From contig NZ_CP130044.1 of the NCBI RefSeq assembly GCF_030505395.1, forward strand, positions 1,907,001 through 1,971,000: a stretch of 64,000 bases of DNA. Direction: 5' to 3'. The DNA comes from Asticcacaulis sp. ZE23SCel15 (lineage in GTDB: Bacteria > Pseudomonadota > Alphaproteobacteria > Caulobacterales > Caulobacteraceae). The notes beneath the pieces are model-generated. The model saw nothing but the letters and a program-made list of their open reading frames with translations. It was not told where the DNA came from and searched no databases. The translations under genes and the position numbers were made by a program. How positions within the stretch are numbered: the stretch's first letter is position 1; each line of letters starts with the position of its first letter. Below, in pieces: positions 28,235-37,022 of this stretch.

Positions 28235-29597
28235 TTATTTTGCCAATAGCCGGATAATGCCGGCCTTATCCGGCACCGTAATTTCCGAGGCGGGTGCGTC
28301 TTTTAACGCTTCCGGCGTCGTCGCCACCCCGGCAATCAGCCGGGTCCCCGGCCGCAGCCAGCTTTTGTAGACAAAATCACCGCCCTGCTTCGTCATGGGT
28401 ACCGCCAGTCCGCCGGTGAAATCCCCGCTCAGGTACAGGTGCGTCTGGCCCTCATCCTTAACACGGAACGTCATTTCCACCGGATAGACATAGGCCGCCT
28501 TGGGCCAGTCGAGCGCGGGCAGGGCCTTGCCGTCGAAATCAAAGAAGGTGGCGTTTTCCCAGTTCGAGCCGCTGCCCCAGCGGGTCTTGCACTTGGTCGA
28601 TACCCACGCCGGTTCCCAGTAGACGACGCCGACCCCGCCATTATCGAGCGTCAACTGCATCAGATCGTGCAGGTAGCGGGCCTGCCCTTCCGGCGAAAAG
28701 CCATAAGCCGAAAAGGTCGAAATCCTCGCCCATCAGATTGACGTTATTATCCAGATGTTTGTCGGTGAACGGGTAGGCGGTTTCGACGACCACAATATCC
28801 TTATCCGGATAGGTATGGCGCACGCGGTTGATGACGGCCCCCAGCCCTGCCATGTCCATCTTCGACCATTTTTTGTAATAGCTGATGCCAATCAGGTCAT
28901 AGCCGGTGACGCCCGCCTGGGTGGCGTTCAGGAACCAGCTTTCGACATTTTCCGGTTGGGCGATATGCAGCATGATGCGCGGGGTCGTGCCGGTTTTTGC
29001 ACCGGCATCCCTGACCGCCTTGATGCCCGCCTTAAACAGGCGGGCGTTGCGGTCCCAGTTGATCGGTTTTTTCGCCTGACCTTCTTTCCAGCTCAGGTCG
29101 CCCATCATCTCGCCATTGGTTTCATTGCCGACTTGCACCTGATCCGGCATCAGCCCCTGAGCGTGCAGGGTCATCAGGGTGTCGTAGGTAAATCTATACA
29201 GCGCCTCAGCCTGCTCGTCCGTGCTCAGCTTTGCCCAGGCCGCGGGCACCAACTGCTTCTCGCCGTCAGCCCAGTCATCGGAATAGTGAAAATCGAGCAG
29301 GACCGGCAAACCGGCGGCCTTGGCGCGACGCATGGCTTTGGTGACATCGGCCAGATTGGAATAGGGCGTCCACTTCGGGTCGTTCCATAACCTTAAGCGC
29401 ACCAGATTGGCGCCGGACGATTTGAAGATGCCGTAAACGTCTTCGGGCATGCCGGTTCGGCTATAGGTCGCGCCGCAGTCTTCCATCTCATTGACGTAAG
29501 ATAAGTCGCTGCCGAAATAATAATCGCGGGCAAGCGCGCTCTGGCCCGCCAGCAAACTTAAGGACAGGGCGGTGGCGGCAATCGTGTTTAAGCGCAT
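28235..29597 (-). pseudogene. Arabinogalactan endo-beta-1,4-galactanase (GH53), single-base frameshift
   Basis: A family 53 galactanase with a signal peptide (cut near ALA, residue 24), the acid/base Glu in GNETNGEMM and the nucleophile Glu in VVVETAYPF. The frame breaks at 28705-28706: the coding strand has GGC-TTA-TGG where GGC-TAT-GGC would continue into YGFSPEGQARYLHDLMQLT and on to the stop at 28235. Removing one base restores 454 codons. The last 80 or so residues form a non-catalytic tail. Either a recent mutation or a sequence error. It would release galacto-oligosaccharides for the nearby beta-galactosidase. Start at 29597 has GGAG upstream. Confidence 0.85.
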
Positions 29598-29672
29598 CAC
29601 AGGAACTCCGAACGGTTTCCTTATATGACGAAGCTGGCTGACTTTTCCGCCAAAGCTTGGTAAAGCGCCCGC

Positions 29673-30704
29673 ATGAATTTGCAAAAGCCCCCGCGACATA
29701 CCTTTGCCGTTGCCCCGCTCATGGACTGGACGGACCGGCATTGCCGTGCCTTTCACCGCGCCCTGACCAAGGAGGCGCTGCTCTATACCGAGATGGTGAC
29801 CTCACGCGCGATTATCCACGGTGATCGGGAAAAATTGCTGGGCTATTCGCCGGTCGAGCATCCGGTGGCCTTGCAGATCGGCGGATCTGATCCGGCAGAG
29901 CTGGCGGCGTGTGCGAAGATCGCGCAGGACTGGGGCTATGATGAGGTCAATCTCAACTGTGGTTGCCCGTCCGAGCGGGTGCAGTCAGGCTCATTCGGCG
30001 CCTGCCTGATGCGCGAACCGCAACTGGTCGCCGACTGTATGCAGGCGATGGCGGAGGCTGTGACCCTGCCCGTGACTGTCAAATGCCGCATCGGCGTCGA
30101 TGATCAGGACGAGGAAGCCGCCCTGTTTGCACTGGTCGAATCTTGCGCTGCGGCCGGGGTGAATACCTTCATCGTCCATGCGCGCAAAGCGTGGTTAAAA
30201 GGTCTGTCGCCCAAGGAAAACCGCGATATTCCGCCGCTCAACTATTCCCTGGTCTATGCCCTGAAACGCGCCCACCCGCAGCTGAATATCATCATCAATG
30301 GCGGCATCACGTCTTTTGAGGCGATCGATGAGCACCTGATGCACGTTGATGGCGTCATGCTGGGCCGCACCGCCTATCAGGAACCGGCCTTTCTGGGGCA
30401 AGTCGATCGGCGTTTGTTTGGCGCGGCCGGCGATGTCGGGCCGTTTGAAGCGCTTGAGGCCTACCGGCCCTATATGCAGGCGCAACTGGAGGCGGGCGTC
30501 AGCCTGCCCGCCATGACGCGCCACATGCTGGGGATCATGCACGGCCTGCCCGGTGCGCGTGCTTTCCGCCGGATTATGACGGTGGAATCGATCCGCGACG
30601 GCGCGGGCATTGAGGTGCTGGATATGGCCATCGCCGCCGTGCGTGATGCTATTGCCGCCGCCGAGGCCCGCCGCGAAGCCTATGCCGCCGGAGCCGCTCA
30701 ATAG
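29673..30704 (+). CDS. dusA: tRNA-dihydrouridine synthase A
   Basis: 343 residues. An FMN enzyme that reduces uridines in the D-loop of tRNA. The N-terminal VAPLMDWTDRHCRAFHR and the catalytic-cysteine segment NLNCGCPSERVQSGSFGACLM are diagnostic for the DusA subfamily; IIINGGI and the helical C-terminal recognition domain are also present. It is divergent from the galactanase gene with about 75 bases between starts. The product ends in an alanine-rich helix. Confidence 0.95.
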   Translation: MNLQKPPRHTFAVAPLMDWTDRHCRAFHRALTKEALLYTEMVTSRAIIHGDREKLLGYSPVEHPVALQIGGSDPAELAACAKIAQDWGYDEVNLNCGCPSERVQSGSFGACLMREPQLVADCMQAMAEAVTLPVTVKCRIGVDDQDEEAALFALVESCAAAGVNTFIVHARKAWLKGLSPKENRDIPPLNYSLVYALKRAHPQLNIIINGGITSFEAIDEHLMHVDGVMLGRTAYQEPAFLGQVDRRLFGAAGDVGPFEALEAYRPYMQAQLEAGVSLPAMTRHMLGIMHGLPGARAFRRIMTVESIRDGAGIEVLDMAIAAVRDAIAAAEARREAYAAGAAQ

Positions 30705-30848
30705 GCAGGGTCGCGGCCCCTGCACCCGGAAGTTTATTTGGACTCTAACTGGTCATTAAGTGTAGCCAAGTTGGCCTAATTTATCGATTGTTTGACTTTC
30801 CTGCTTATGCGGAAGCATAGACTATGACAGGTTAGTAGGGGCTGCTTT

Positions 30849-31415
30849 TTGACATCTAATCTCGCCATATTTCTTAGACAGGTACGCAGTCGCTCTCTTG
30901 AGCATCAGCGCGCAATGAGCCTATTGGCGGACGCAGGGCTTGTGGGGCAAATGGTTTCCGTCTTACGGCAGGAACTAGACTCAATGGTTCGTGTGATTTA
31001 CCTGCTTACACAAGATCATGAGCGGAAAGAAATTCTCATCGAAGCTTCGATCCATGGTGAAAAGTGGACGAAGAAAACATCTCGTGGACACGTCACCGAT
31101 AGAGAAATGGTCGAGATCGCTCAAGAACTTCAAGGGTGGACAAAATCCGTTTATAAGTTCGGATGCGCCTTTATACATCTTTCTGCCCTTCTTGACTACA
31201 ATGACCGTGACCCTCTGCTTCAGCTTTCTGCAGAAGAGAAAAACGATATTATAAAGCACTGCCGATATTATCATGGCGGCCCCGAACAGGGTGCCGAACG
31301 GTTTGACGAGCTTGTTCCATATCTACCTCGAATTCTTGTGAAAATTTCAGCAAATCTTGAATGCTATCTTAAAAAACTGGAAAATGGTGCCGGATTTAAA
31401 CCAAGTGAATTGTGA
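30849..31415 (+). CDS. Unknown all-helical protein, AT-rich orphan
   Basis: 188 residues from a TTG start with AGGGG ten bases upstream; an ATG at residue 23 is the alternative. Helical throughout, with the segments VLRQELDSMVRVIYLL, TDREMVEIAQELQGWTKSVYKFGCAFIHLS and SANLECYLKKL. I recall similar proteins scattered over unrelated bacteria but no function; a HEPN-like fold is a guess. Base and codon use are visibly more AT-rich than its neighbours and repeats lie downstream, which suggests horizontal acquisition. Confidence 0.7.
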   Translation: MTSNLAIFLRQVRSRSLEHQRAMSLLADAGLVGQMVSVLRQELDSMVRVIYLLTQDHERKEILIEASIHGEKWTKKTSRGHVTDREMVEIAQELQGWTKSVYKFGCAFIHLSALLDYNDRDPLLQLSAEEKNDIIKHCRYYHGGPEQGAERFDELVPYLPRILVKISANLECYLKKLENGAGFKPSEL

Positions 31416-31530
31416 TAGAGGTGATTTGGAATATTTAACTGATTTATATGAATAAATTTGTTAAAATAGCTGGTGCCGTGTGCTGCAACTAACCTAATGC
31501 TAGGCCGAGGCTACCACGGGTAGAGGCGGA

Positions 31531-31599
31531 CTCTCTCCTCCTCCCTATCGCAGATGGGGAGGTGGCATTGAGCGCAGCGAAAATGACGGAGGGGGATTG
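31531..31599 (-). repeat. Intergenic CCTCCGTC/CCACCTCCCC repeat, copy 2
   Basis: Inverted copy of the family: TCCTCCCT, then GGGGAGGTGG, GCGCAGCG and GACGGAGGGGGAT. It forms a head-to-head pair with the copy 70 bases further on. Apart from these two repeats I see nothing in the 333-base gap 31416-31748. Confidence 0.7.
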
Positions 31600-31671
31600 C
31601 GCCGTCCTCAATGCCTGAAAGGTCTTCGGGGGCTACACCTCAAAATCCTGTGCGTTGGTAATGCCTCAGCC

Positions 31672-31747
31672 ATCCCCCTCCGTCCGCTGCGCGGCCACCT
31701 CCCCATTGCTGCGCAACAGGGAGGAGAAAGCATAGGGAGGAGAAGGG
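31672..31747 (+). repeat. Intergenic CCTCCGTC/CCACCTCCCC repeat, copy 3
   Basis: Direct-orientation copy: ATCCCCCTCCGTC, CGCTGCGC, GGCCACCTCCCCA, then GGGAGGAGA. Together with copy 2 it could form a long cruciform at the 3' end of the convergent genes. Confidence 0.7.
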
Positions 31748-31748
31748 G

Positions 31749-32360
31749 TTATCCCTCCGCCTTGCGCAGGGCGGCGACCTCGGCCTCCAGTTCGGCAATG
31801 CGATTGCGCAGAGGGGCGGTCGCGGCTTCGATCTCTAAGGCCGTGAAACGGGGCGTGATATGTTGCGGGCAGTTCCAGTCAAAAGCCTCCAGCCTCAGCA
31901 CAATTCCGCGCTCGGCCACCCCGCGATAGCCCGGCGTGGCCAGTTTGGCGGCAAGGTCTGGCTCGACCTTAAGATCATGAACCGACGCATGGGCCAGCAC
32001 CTTAAGGCGGGCCTGATGCGGATAGTCCATAAGAAACAGCGACACACGGTCGTCCACGCTGACATTGCCCAGGCTGATATACTGGCGATTGCCGCGAAAA
32101 TCCGCAAACCCAAGGTGGGTGTCATCCAACACCTTTAGAAAGCCCGCAGGCCCGCCGCGATGCTGGACATAGGGCCATCCGTTCTCAGACGCGCTGGCCA
32201 TATAGAAGCTGTCGCGCTGCGCGATGAACGCGGCCTCGGCGGGCGTAAAGCGGTCCGAGGGCCGGTCATGGTGGCGCTCCCACAGGGCTGCCGCCCCGTT
32301 GGCACCTTGCGCGGCCTTTACCGCCGGCGTGATCAGGCGATCAAGATAATCGTAACCCAT
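31749..32360 (-). CDS. Pyridoxamine 5'-phosphate oxidase family protein
   Basis: 203 residues with the split-barrel flavin fold: FIAQRDSFYMASASENGWPYVQHRGGPAGFLKVLDDTHLGFADFRGNRQYISLGN is the diagnostic first half. Proteins of this type bind FMN or F420 and act on small molecules, but this one is not PdxH and its substrate is unknown. It ends in a coiled-coil-like helix (RNRIAELEAEVAALRKAEG). The start at 32360 has GGAGG six bases upstream; upstream extension to 32423 lacks a site. Confidence 0.85.
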   Translation of the reverse strand: MGYDYLDRLITPAVKAAQGANGAAALWERHHDRPSDRFTPAEAAFIAQRDSFYMASASENGWPYVQHRGGPAGFLKVLDDTHLGFADFRGNRQYISLGNVSVDDRVSLFLMDYPHQARLKVLAHASVHDLKVEPDLAAKLATPGYRGVAERGIVLRLEAFDWNCPQHITPRFTALEIEAATAPLRNRIAELEAEVAALRKAEG

Positions 32361-32460
32361 GCAGGCCTCCTTTGCGGTTATGGCGGAATATACCGTCTTT
32401 GGGGCGCAATAATCCAGCGCCACTTATCCCCGCTGTGCCGGTTTCCCCCATGCTTAGGGG

Positions 32461-32961
32461 ATGAGCCCCAATGCGCCAACTCAGGAACGCTACACGCCGC
32501 AAGAGCGGCGGGCGAGACTGCGCGCGTTTGCCGACCGGATGCTGGAGCGGCTGGAGGATTTGCCGCCGTCGCAGGATGTAGCCGAGATTGAGCGCACGGT
32601 GCGGGTGGGGCTGCTGATCGAGCGGTTATATGCCCGTGTTGATGCGGCTGAACGTAAAGCGCCGCCGCGTGAGCGTACACCCGAAGAACTGGCCGCCGAC
32701 CGCCGCGAGAACAAGCTTCACTACCAGCAGTTTCTGGCCCGCTGGGGCTTGTCGACATCCAAGCCCGAACCGAAGCCAGAACCTGCGCCTGCGCCTGCGC
32801 CATCTACAGACTGGGTTGATGAGTTTGAAGGCTATGGCTTTGAAGATGGTGGTCTGGACGATGAGTCTGAGGCTGTAATGTCACCGGTCATGCCGGAACT
32901 GGATGGCAAGGCGGCGTTCAAGGCTGTCTATCGGCCTCAGTCTGTACCCGACAGTAGTTAA
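32461..32961 (+). CDS. Conserved hypothetical protein with acidic tail
   Basis: 166 residues: a basic helical N-terminal half (RYTPQERRARLRAFADRMLERLEDLPP and ERTVRVGLLIERLYARVDAAERK) followed by a proline/alanine-rich linker (PEPKPEPAPAPAPS) and an acidic C-terminal third. No signal peptide or membrane segment. I do not recognise a function; the layout resembles small cytoplasmic or DNA-associated proteins of Alphaproteobacteria. A codon pattern typical of the neighbourhood supports it as real, and it lies divergent from the flavin protein gene. Confidence 0.65.
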   Translation: MSPNAPTQERYTPQERRARLRAFADRMLERLEDLPPSQDVAEIERTVRVGLLIERLYARVDAAERKAPPRERTPEELAADRRENKLHYQQFLARWGLSTSKPEPKPEPAPAPAPSTDWVDEFEGYGFEDGGLDDESEAVMSPVMPELDGKAAFKAVYRPQSVPDSS

Positions 32962-32969
32962 GGCCAAGA

Positions 32970-33150
32970 GGCCCCCCTCCGTCTCGTCGCTGACGCGCCG
33001 ATCCACCTCTCCCGACAAGTCGGGGGAGTATAAAGAAAATGAGATCACCCCTACTTATACCTCCCCAATGCGCTCAAGCAGCGAAGCGGTAGCGCACTAA
33101 ATTGTCTGGGGAGGGGGACCGCGACCTTTTACGGTCGGGGTGGTGGGGGC
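32970..33150. repeat. Intergenic repeat cluster, copies 4 and 5
   Basis: First unit at 32970-33030 (CCCCCCTCCGTC, then CCACCTCTCCCGACAAGTCGGGGGAG). A second unit at 33060-33120 runs from CCTCCCCAATGCGCTC to GTCTGGGGAGGGGGA, followed by a CGACC/GGTCG hairpin. It fills the convergent gap before the protease gene. Confidence 0.65.
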
Positions 33151-33222
33151 TCTTTTCACCATACCAAGATAAGTTGGCTTGTTTAGCCTTCCCGCTCGCG
33201 TGGGGAGGTCGCACCCGCATGG

Positions 33223-33756
33223 TTACGGCTTTAAAATAAGCGCCGTGCGGGTGGCTTCAAAGCCCGACAGGCGGCCAAGATAGCTCATGCCCAGCAAAGA
33301 CGTGCTCAGGCCCTCACGGATGACGATGGCCTCGACATCGCGCACTTCGGTCTGGCCGATATGGACGGAACGCAGCTTAACGACGGCGGCTTCGGTCTTG
33401 CCCATCGCCGTGGTCACCAGCCGGTCGTATTTCAGTTCATCGGCATCGACCCCTAAACGCAGGGCATCGGACGGGGTGAGGGCGACGATAGTGGCACCGG
33501 TATCGATCAGGAACTTCACTGAGGCGTCATTGACGCGCGCCTCAGCCCAGTAATGGCCGTCCTGAGACTTGGGGATCGAGGTCACTGAACCCGCGTTGGC
33601 GGGCAAAACCGGGATAGTCATGGCGACCGTGGTCAGGCTTTGGGCTTCGCTCTTCACCGTCTGGGCGGACAGGGTGTCGTCCAGCGCCATAACCGTGTGG
33701 CCAGTAAACAAAGCGCAGGCGACGGCGCACGTAAGTATAACAGCCGACTTCAACAT
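33223..33756 (-). CDS. Retropepsin-like aspartic protease, exported
   Basis: 177 residues with a signal peptide of about 26 residues. The catalytic motif FLIDTGATIVALT and a later hydrophobic-hydrophobic-Gly flap partner (SLLGMSYLG) define the clan AA single-domain proteases found in many Proteobacteria, which act as dimers. DNA-wise, the ATG at 33756 is preferred to a TTG five codons earlier. The substrate is unknown; similar proteins are periplasmic or membrane-anchored. No operon partner is visible. Confidence 0.85.
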   Translation of the reverse strand: MLKSAVILTCAVACALFTGHTVMALDDTLSAQTVKSEAQSLTTVAMTIPVLPANAGSVTSIPKSQDGHYWAEARVNDASVKFLIDTGATIVALTPSDALRLGVDADELKYDRLVTTAMGKTEAAVVKLRSVHIGQTEVRDVEAIVIREGLSTSLLGMSYLGRLSGFEATRTALILKP

Positions 33757-34005
33757 AGGATTTAATCCCAACCAACCATCTATGGCGGCGCTTTTTACGC
33801 CTTAAGGATCAGTCTAACCCAAGATGGTTTTTATAGAGTGAATCGGCGGGTGGGATTTTTTGGGCATGTGATTTGCGATTTTTTGGTTTTTAGATTTTGT
33901 AATTATATAATTAAAACAATTATTTATTGTTTTTTATAGAAAATATATGATCAGGGTTCGGATTAATTCTTGCGTTTGGTAAATTCTGTGTCACCATATG
34001 TCCGT
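33757..34005. other. AT-rich intergenic segment before a small gene
   Basis: About 250 bases with a marked A/T-rich core (33840-33950, long T and A runs). It must hold the promoter of the minus-strand protease gene and probably that of the plus-strand small gene; I see no reading frame or clear consensus element. Confidence 0.4.
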
Positions 34006-34055
34006 GACGCGACGACGACTGAGAGGGTGAAAACCCCTGCGAGCCGCGACGCGTC
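34006..34055 (+). other. Structured leader with GNRA hairpin before a small gene
   Basis: GACGCG (34006-34011) pairs with CGCGTC (34050-34055), and inside it GGGT-GAAA-ACCC (34025-34036) makes a perfect stem closed by a GNRA tetraloop. The element lies 43-92 bases upstream of the TTG-initiated small gene. It may be a regulatory leader; it fits no riboswitch class that I can name. Confidence 0.4.
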
Positions 34056-34097
34056 TCTTTGTCCATTTGTATTGTTTGTTGGAAAAGGAGACGCAAA

Positions 34098-34235
34098 TTG
34101 AAGGACAACGACAAAAACATGCAACACGCCCTGAATTCATTCGCATTTCTGGGCGGCATCCTGGTCAATAACAGGCCAAAATCATCCGGCGCAGGCAGTC
34201 GTCCCCAGGACTATAAACCGACAGGTAAGAAGTAG
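34098..34235 (+). CDS. Small hypothetical protein (45 residues)
   Basis: A TTG start stands seven bases after a strong AAAGGAG, opening a 45-codon frame to TAG. The peptide begins MKDNDKNMQHALNSFAFLGG, has a short central hydrophobic stretch and ends in a polar, lysine-rich tail. An internal ATG at codon 8 is possible but lacks its own site. A structured leader precedes it and a terminator lies 63 bases after it. Too short for family assignment; the ribosome site and flanking signals are the main support. Confidence 0.45.
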   Translation: MKDNDKNMQHALNSFAFLGGILVNNRPKSSGAGSRPQDYKPTGKK

Positions 34236-34297
34236 TCTCTGAGTTGGCTTAAATAAAGCGCTGCGCTCAAGGAACGAAGTGTTAGCGCAAACTAAAA

Positions 34298-34328
34298 AAA
34301 GCCTCTGCGTTGTTTACGCAGAGGCTTT
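34298..34328. terminator. Bidirectional intrinsic terminator
   Basis: A perfect 13-bp stem, AAAGCCTCTGCGT / ACGCAGAGGCTTT, with a 5-base loop, flanked by an A run before and T-rich sequence after. It can end both the small plus-strand gene and the minus-strand secreted protein gene. Confidence 0.9.
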
Positions 34329-34349
34329 CTATTTTATTATGGATTAGGC

Positions 34350-34718
34350 TTAGTTAGAGGCGAGCTTCACGCCAGCCTTGCCCGAAGCGTCAGCCAGGTT
34401 AGGCGACAGCTTGCGCAGCTTGATTTCCGAAACGGCGCCACCGGCAACCTTGGCTGAGCCTTCGACCCAGTACAGGCCATCGGCGCCCAGGAAGTTGTAC
34501 TTATAGTCAACGATGGTGGTGCCGGCGCGGACTTCGCAGGTGTTCAGGGTCACCATCTGCTTGCCAGTGACGGGAACGGCTTTGGAGACTTCGGTTTTCG
34601 CGGCGGCGGCTACGGCCTTACCGGCGACGCCTTCCTGAGCTTCATCGCACTCGGCGAAGGCTTGGGCCGACAGGGCGCTGACAGCAAAGGCGGTGGCGAT
34701 GAAAAGGGACTTGCGCAT
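34350..34718 (-). CDS. Small secreted hypothetical protein
   Basis: 122 residues beginning MRKSLFIATAFAVSALSAQAFAECDE, a clear signal peptide cut after AFA. The mature part has two cysteines (ECDE and NTCEV) that could form a disulfide and a beta-rich body (MVTLNTCEVRAGTTIVDYKYNFLGADGLYWVEGSAKV). The start at 34718 is chosen for the signal peptide; the frame also allows 34733. I do not recognise the family. It is flanked by strong terminators on both sides, so it is monocistronic. Confidence 0.7.
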   Translation of the reverse strand: MRKSLFIATAFAVSALSAQAFAECDEAQEGVAGKAVAAAAKTEVSKAVPVTGKQMVTLNTCEVRAGTTIVDYKYNFLGADGLYWVEGSAKVAGGAVSEIKLRKLSPNLADASGKAGVKLASN

Positions 34719-34813
34719 GTAAAGATCACTCATTCTGAATGGGTACGGAGAATGCCAATATATAAGAGCACAGTTAAAACGACGTAAAAGAAACCGATCA
34801 AAACAACAAAAAA

Positions 34814-34839
34814 ACGGAGAAGTGAGTACTTCTCCGTTC
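34814..34839 (-). terminator. Intrinsic terminator of the chemoreceptor gene
   Basis: Perfect 11-bp stem AACGGAGAAGT / ACTTCTCCGTT with a 4-base loop; the minus-strand RNA continues into seven T residues. It lies about 50 bases after the chemoreceptor stop. Confidence 0.9.
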
Positions 34840-34889
34840 TCTTTGCGTTACATGGTGTAACTATAGTCGTGATAGTTAAGTATTTATAG

Positions 34890-36617
34890 TTAAGCCGCAG
34901 TTAATTCACTTAAGAAGCGGCGAATGTTCTCGCTCATCGCCTGAGTGCGGTCTGTCAACTGACGGGCAGCGCCGAGCATTTCAGTCGAGGCCTTTTCCGT
35001 ATCCGCCGCCGAGGCCGACAGTTGCTCGACCGAAGATGAGGCGGTCGTGGTGCCGTCAGAGGCTTCGTTGACGTTGCGGGCGATCTCATTGGTGGCGTCG
35101 CCTTGCTGATGGACCGAGTCAGCGATCGAAGCGGCGATCTCGTTCATGTGCTTGATGGTCTCACCGATGCCGCGGATGGCGTTGACGCCGTTCTGGGCGG
35201 CACCCTGAATGTCCTTGATGCGATCGCGGATTTCATCGGTAGCCTTGGCGGTTTGCTGGGCGAGGGACTTCACTTCGGAGGCCACAACCGCAAAGCCCTT
35301 ACCGGCTTCACCGGCGCGGGCCGATTCGATGGTGGCGTTCAGGGCCAGCAGGTTGGTTTGCTGAGCAATGGCGTTGATCAGGTCGACGACTTCGCCGATC
35401 TGATCAGCGGCGCGGCTTAGTTCGGCCATGCTGTCGTTGGTGCGGTCAGCTTCCGATACGGCCTCAGCGGCGATTTCCACCGAGCGGACGGCCTGGTCAC
35501 CGATGACGCCGATCGAGGCGGACAGCTCAGTCGTAGCCGAGGCGACGTTCTGGACGTTGTCAGCCGAGTTGCGGATCGAATAGACTGCCGATTGCGAGCG
35601 GCGCTCATTTTCCTGAGCGATGGTCAGCAGGGTGCGGCCGTTGGCATCAAGGTCAGAAGCGGCGGAACCCAGTGCGTCGAGCATGTCCTGAGCTTCGTGG
35701 CGGAAGCGCTCAGCCAGTTCCGACATCTGACGGGCGCGCTCTTCGCGGGTCTTGGCGGTGGCGGCTTCGATGGCCATCAGGCGTTCTTTTTCTTCGGCGT
35801 TCGATTTGAACACGTTCAGGCTTTCGACCACCGACTTCAGTTCGTCGCGGCGGGCCAGGGCGCTGATGTCGACGTTCAGATGGCCGTTGGCCAGTTCTTC
35901 GGTCGTCTTGGCGATGCGGTTGATGCCAGCGACCGTCGTGCGCGAGAACAGATAGGCGATGGTGCAGGACGCGGCGGCCATGATCACGGCGAAGATGGTC
36001 AGAAGGCCGATGGCTGAATTCTGGGTCTGTTGGGCCTTGGTGCCGTCAGCCTTGGCCGAGGCAACGCTTGCCTTGATCAGTTGGTCGCTGAGGTCCGACA
36101 TCTTGGCGTAACCGGCATCGAACTGCTCAAGGAAGCCGACGACCGAGGCGAAGTCCACTTCCATGACCTGGCCGGCGAAATCCACGGCCTCTTTATAAGT
36201 CTTCACTTCTTTGGAGAGTTCGCCCAGCAGTTTTTTCTGGTTCGGGTCGGTGACGGAGGCATCGACCTGCTTGATGTGGGCTTCGATCTTGCCAATGTCG
36301 GCAACGACTTCGGCGGACTTGGCGGCTGAGTTGGTGCCGACGCCTGCGGCTTGGGCGGTCAGGATACGGAAGAACTCACCGTTGGCTTCGCGGATCTCAG
36401 CCTTGATCTCGCCCATCTCAACGGCCTGCGGCAGGCTTTTGTTGTTGATGGCGTCAATGGCCTTGCTCTGCTGGTTCATGGTGTAGATCGCACCACCGGC
36501 CAGAGCGGCGATCAGCGCAGTCGCCACGGCGGCAGGCGCCATGAACTTGAGCGTGAACGACCAGTTGGAGATATTAATGCCGCCGCCCTTGGTGCGGATC
36601 TTGGTTGGCTTCGTCAT
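34890..36617 (-). CDS. Methyl-accepting chemotaxis protein
   Basis: 575 residues. Helix 1 (about 25-48) and helix 2 (about 200-225) bracket a periplasmic four-helix-bundle sensor of about 150 residues. A HAMP domain (about 225-280, with [38 protein letters not shown]) and a long signalling coiled coil follow, with the conserved hairpin tip [37 protein letters not shown]. There is no C-terminal CheR-tether pentapeptide. The ligand is unknown. GGGG stands upstream of the ATG. No other chemotaxis gene is nearby, so it is an orphan receptor. Confidence 0.95.
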   Translation of the reverse strand: MTKPTKIRTKGGGINISNWSFTLKFMAPAAVATALIAALAGGAIYTMNQQSKAIDAINNKSLPQAVEMGEIKAEIREANGEFFRILTAQAAGVGTNSAAKSAEVVADIGKIEAHIKQVDASVTDPNQKKLLGELSKEVKTYKEAVDFAGQVMEVDFASVVGFLEQFDAGYAKMSDLSDQLIKASVASAKADGTKAQQTQNSAIGLLTIFAVIMAAASCTIAYLFSRTTVAGINRIAKTTEELANGHLNVDISALARRDELKSVVESLNVFKSNAEEKERLMAIEAATAKTREERARQMSELAERFRHEAQDMLDALGSAASDLDANGRTLLTIAQENERRSQSAVYSIRNSADNVQNVASATTELSASIGVIGDQAVRSVEIAAEAVSEADRTNDSMAELSRAADQIGEVVDLINAIAQQTNLLALNATIESARAGEAGKGFAVVASEVKSLAQQTAKATDEIRDRIKDIQGAAQNGVNAIRGIGETIKHMNEIAASIADSVHQQGDATNEIARNVNEASDGTTTASSSVEQLSASAADTEKASTEMLGAARQLTDRTQAMSENIRRFLSELTAA

Positions 36618-36954
36618 GAGTGGCCCCTTAATGCCTGCCGGGTTTCCCCCCGGTCCAGTCCAGATTCATAAAGAAAGAAGCTGCCCCCCTGATATTCAAG
36701 AGCATCCTCTATCGCCTGTGATCCACGGGTCGGTGCGTGAGTACCGAATCAATCGGTCTCACGGCATGAGTCGCAGACCTCAAGCCTTGGGCGCAAACAT
36801 GTCAGATTATAGTTGTCGAATTCCTAACAGGGTAAAGGAAGATGGTTACCGGCCGTCCTGTTAACCATATTTGGGCGGCGATAATGCTCCTTATGGGCAC
36901 GATCAGGCGGGGCGCGCGCAGGCTAAGGTCTTCATCGGTATGGCTTTGGTATGG
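36618..36954. other. Intergenic region upstream of the chemoreceptor gene
   Basis: No reading frame. It should hold the chemoreceptor promoter. An inverted pair ATGGTTA (36842-36848) and TAACCAT (36862-36868), the second being part of TTAACCAT, matches CtrA half-sites; otherwise nothing distinctive is seen. Confidence 0.4.
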
Positions 36955-36982
36955 AAAAGGCCCCGCCGGAGGGCAGGGCCTT
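36955..36982 (-). terminator. Intrinsic terminator of the cell wall hydrolase gene
   Basis: AAGGCCC (36957-36963) pairs with GGGCCTT (36976-36982). On the minus strand the stem is followed by TT. It begins about 40 bases past the hydrolase stop. Confidence 0.75.
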
Positions 36983-37022
36983 AAATTTTGAGCCATTAAC
37001 GATTTCAGGCCGGTTTTTAGCC

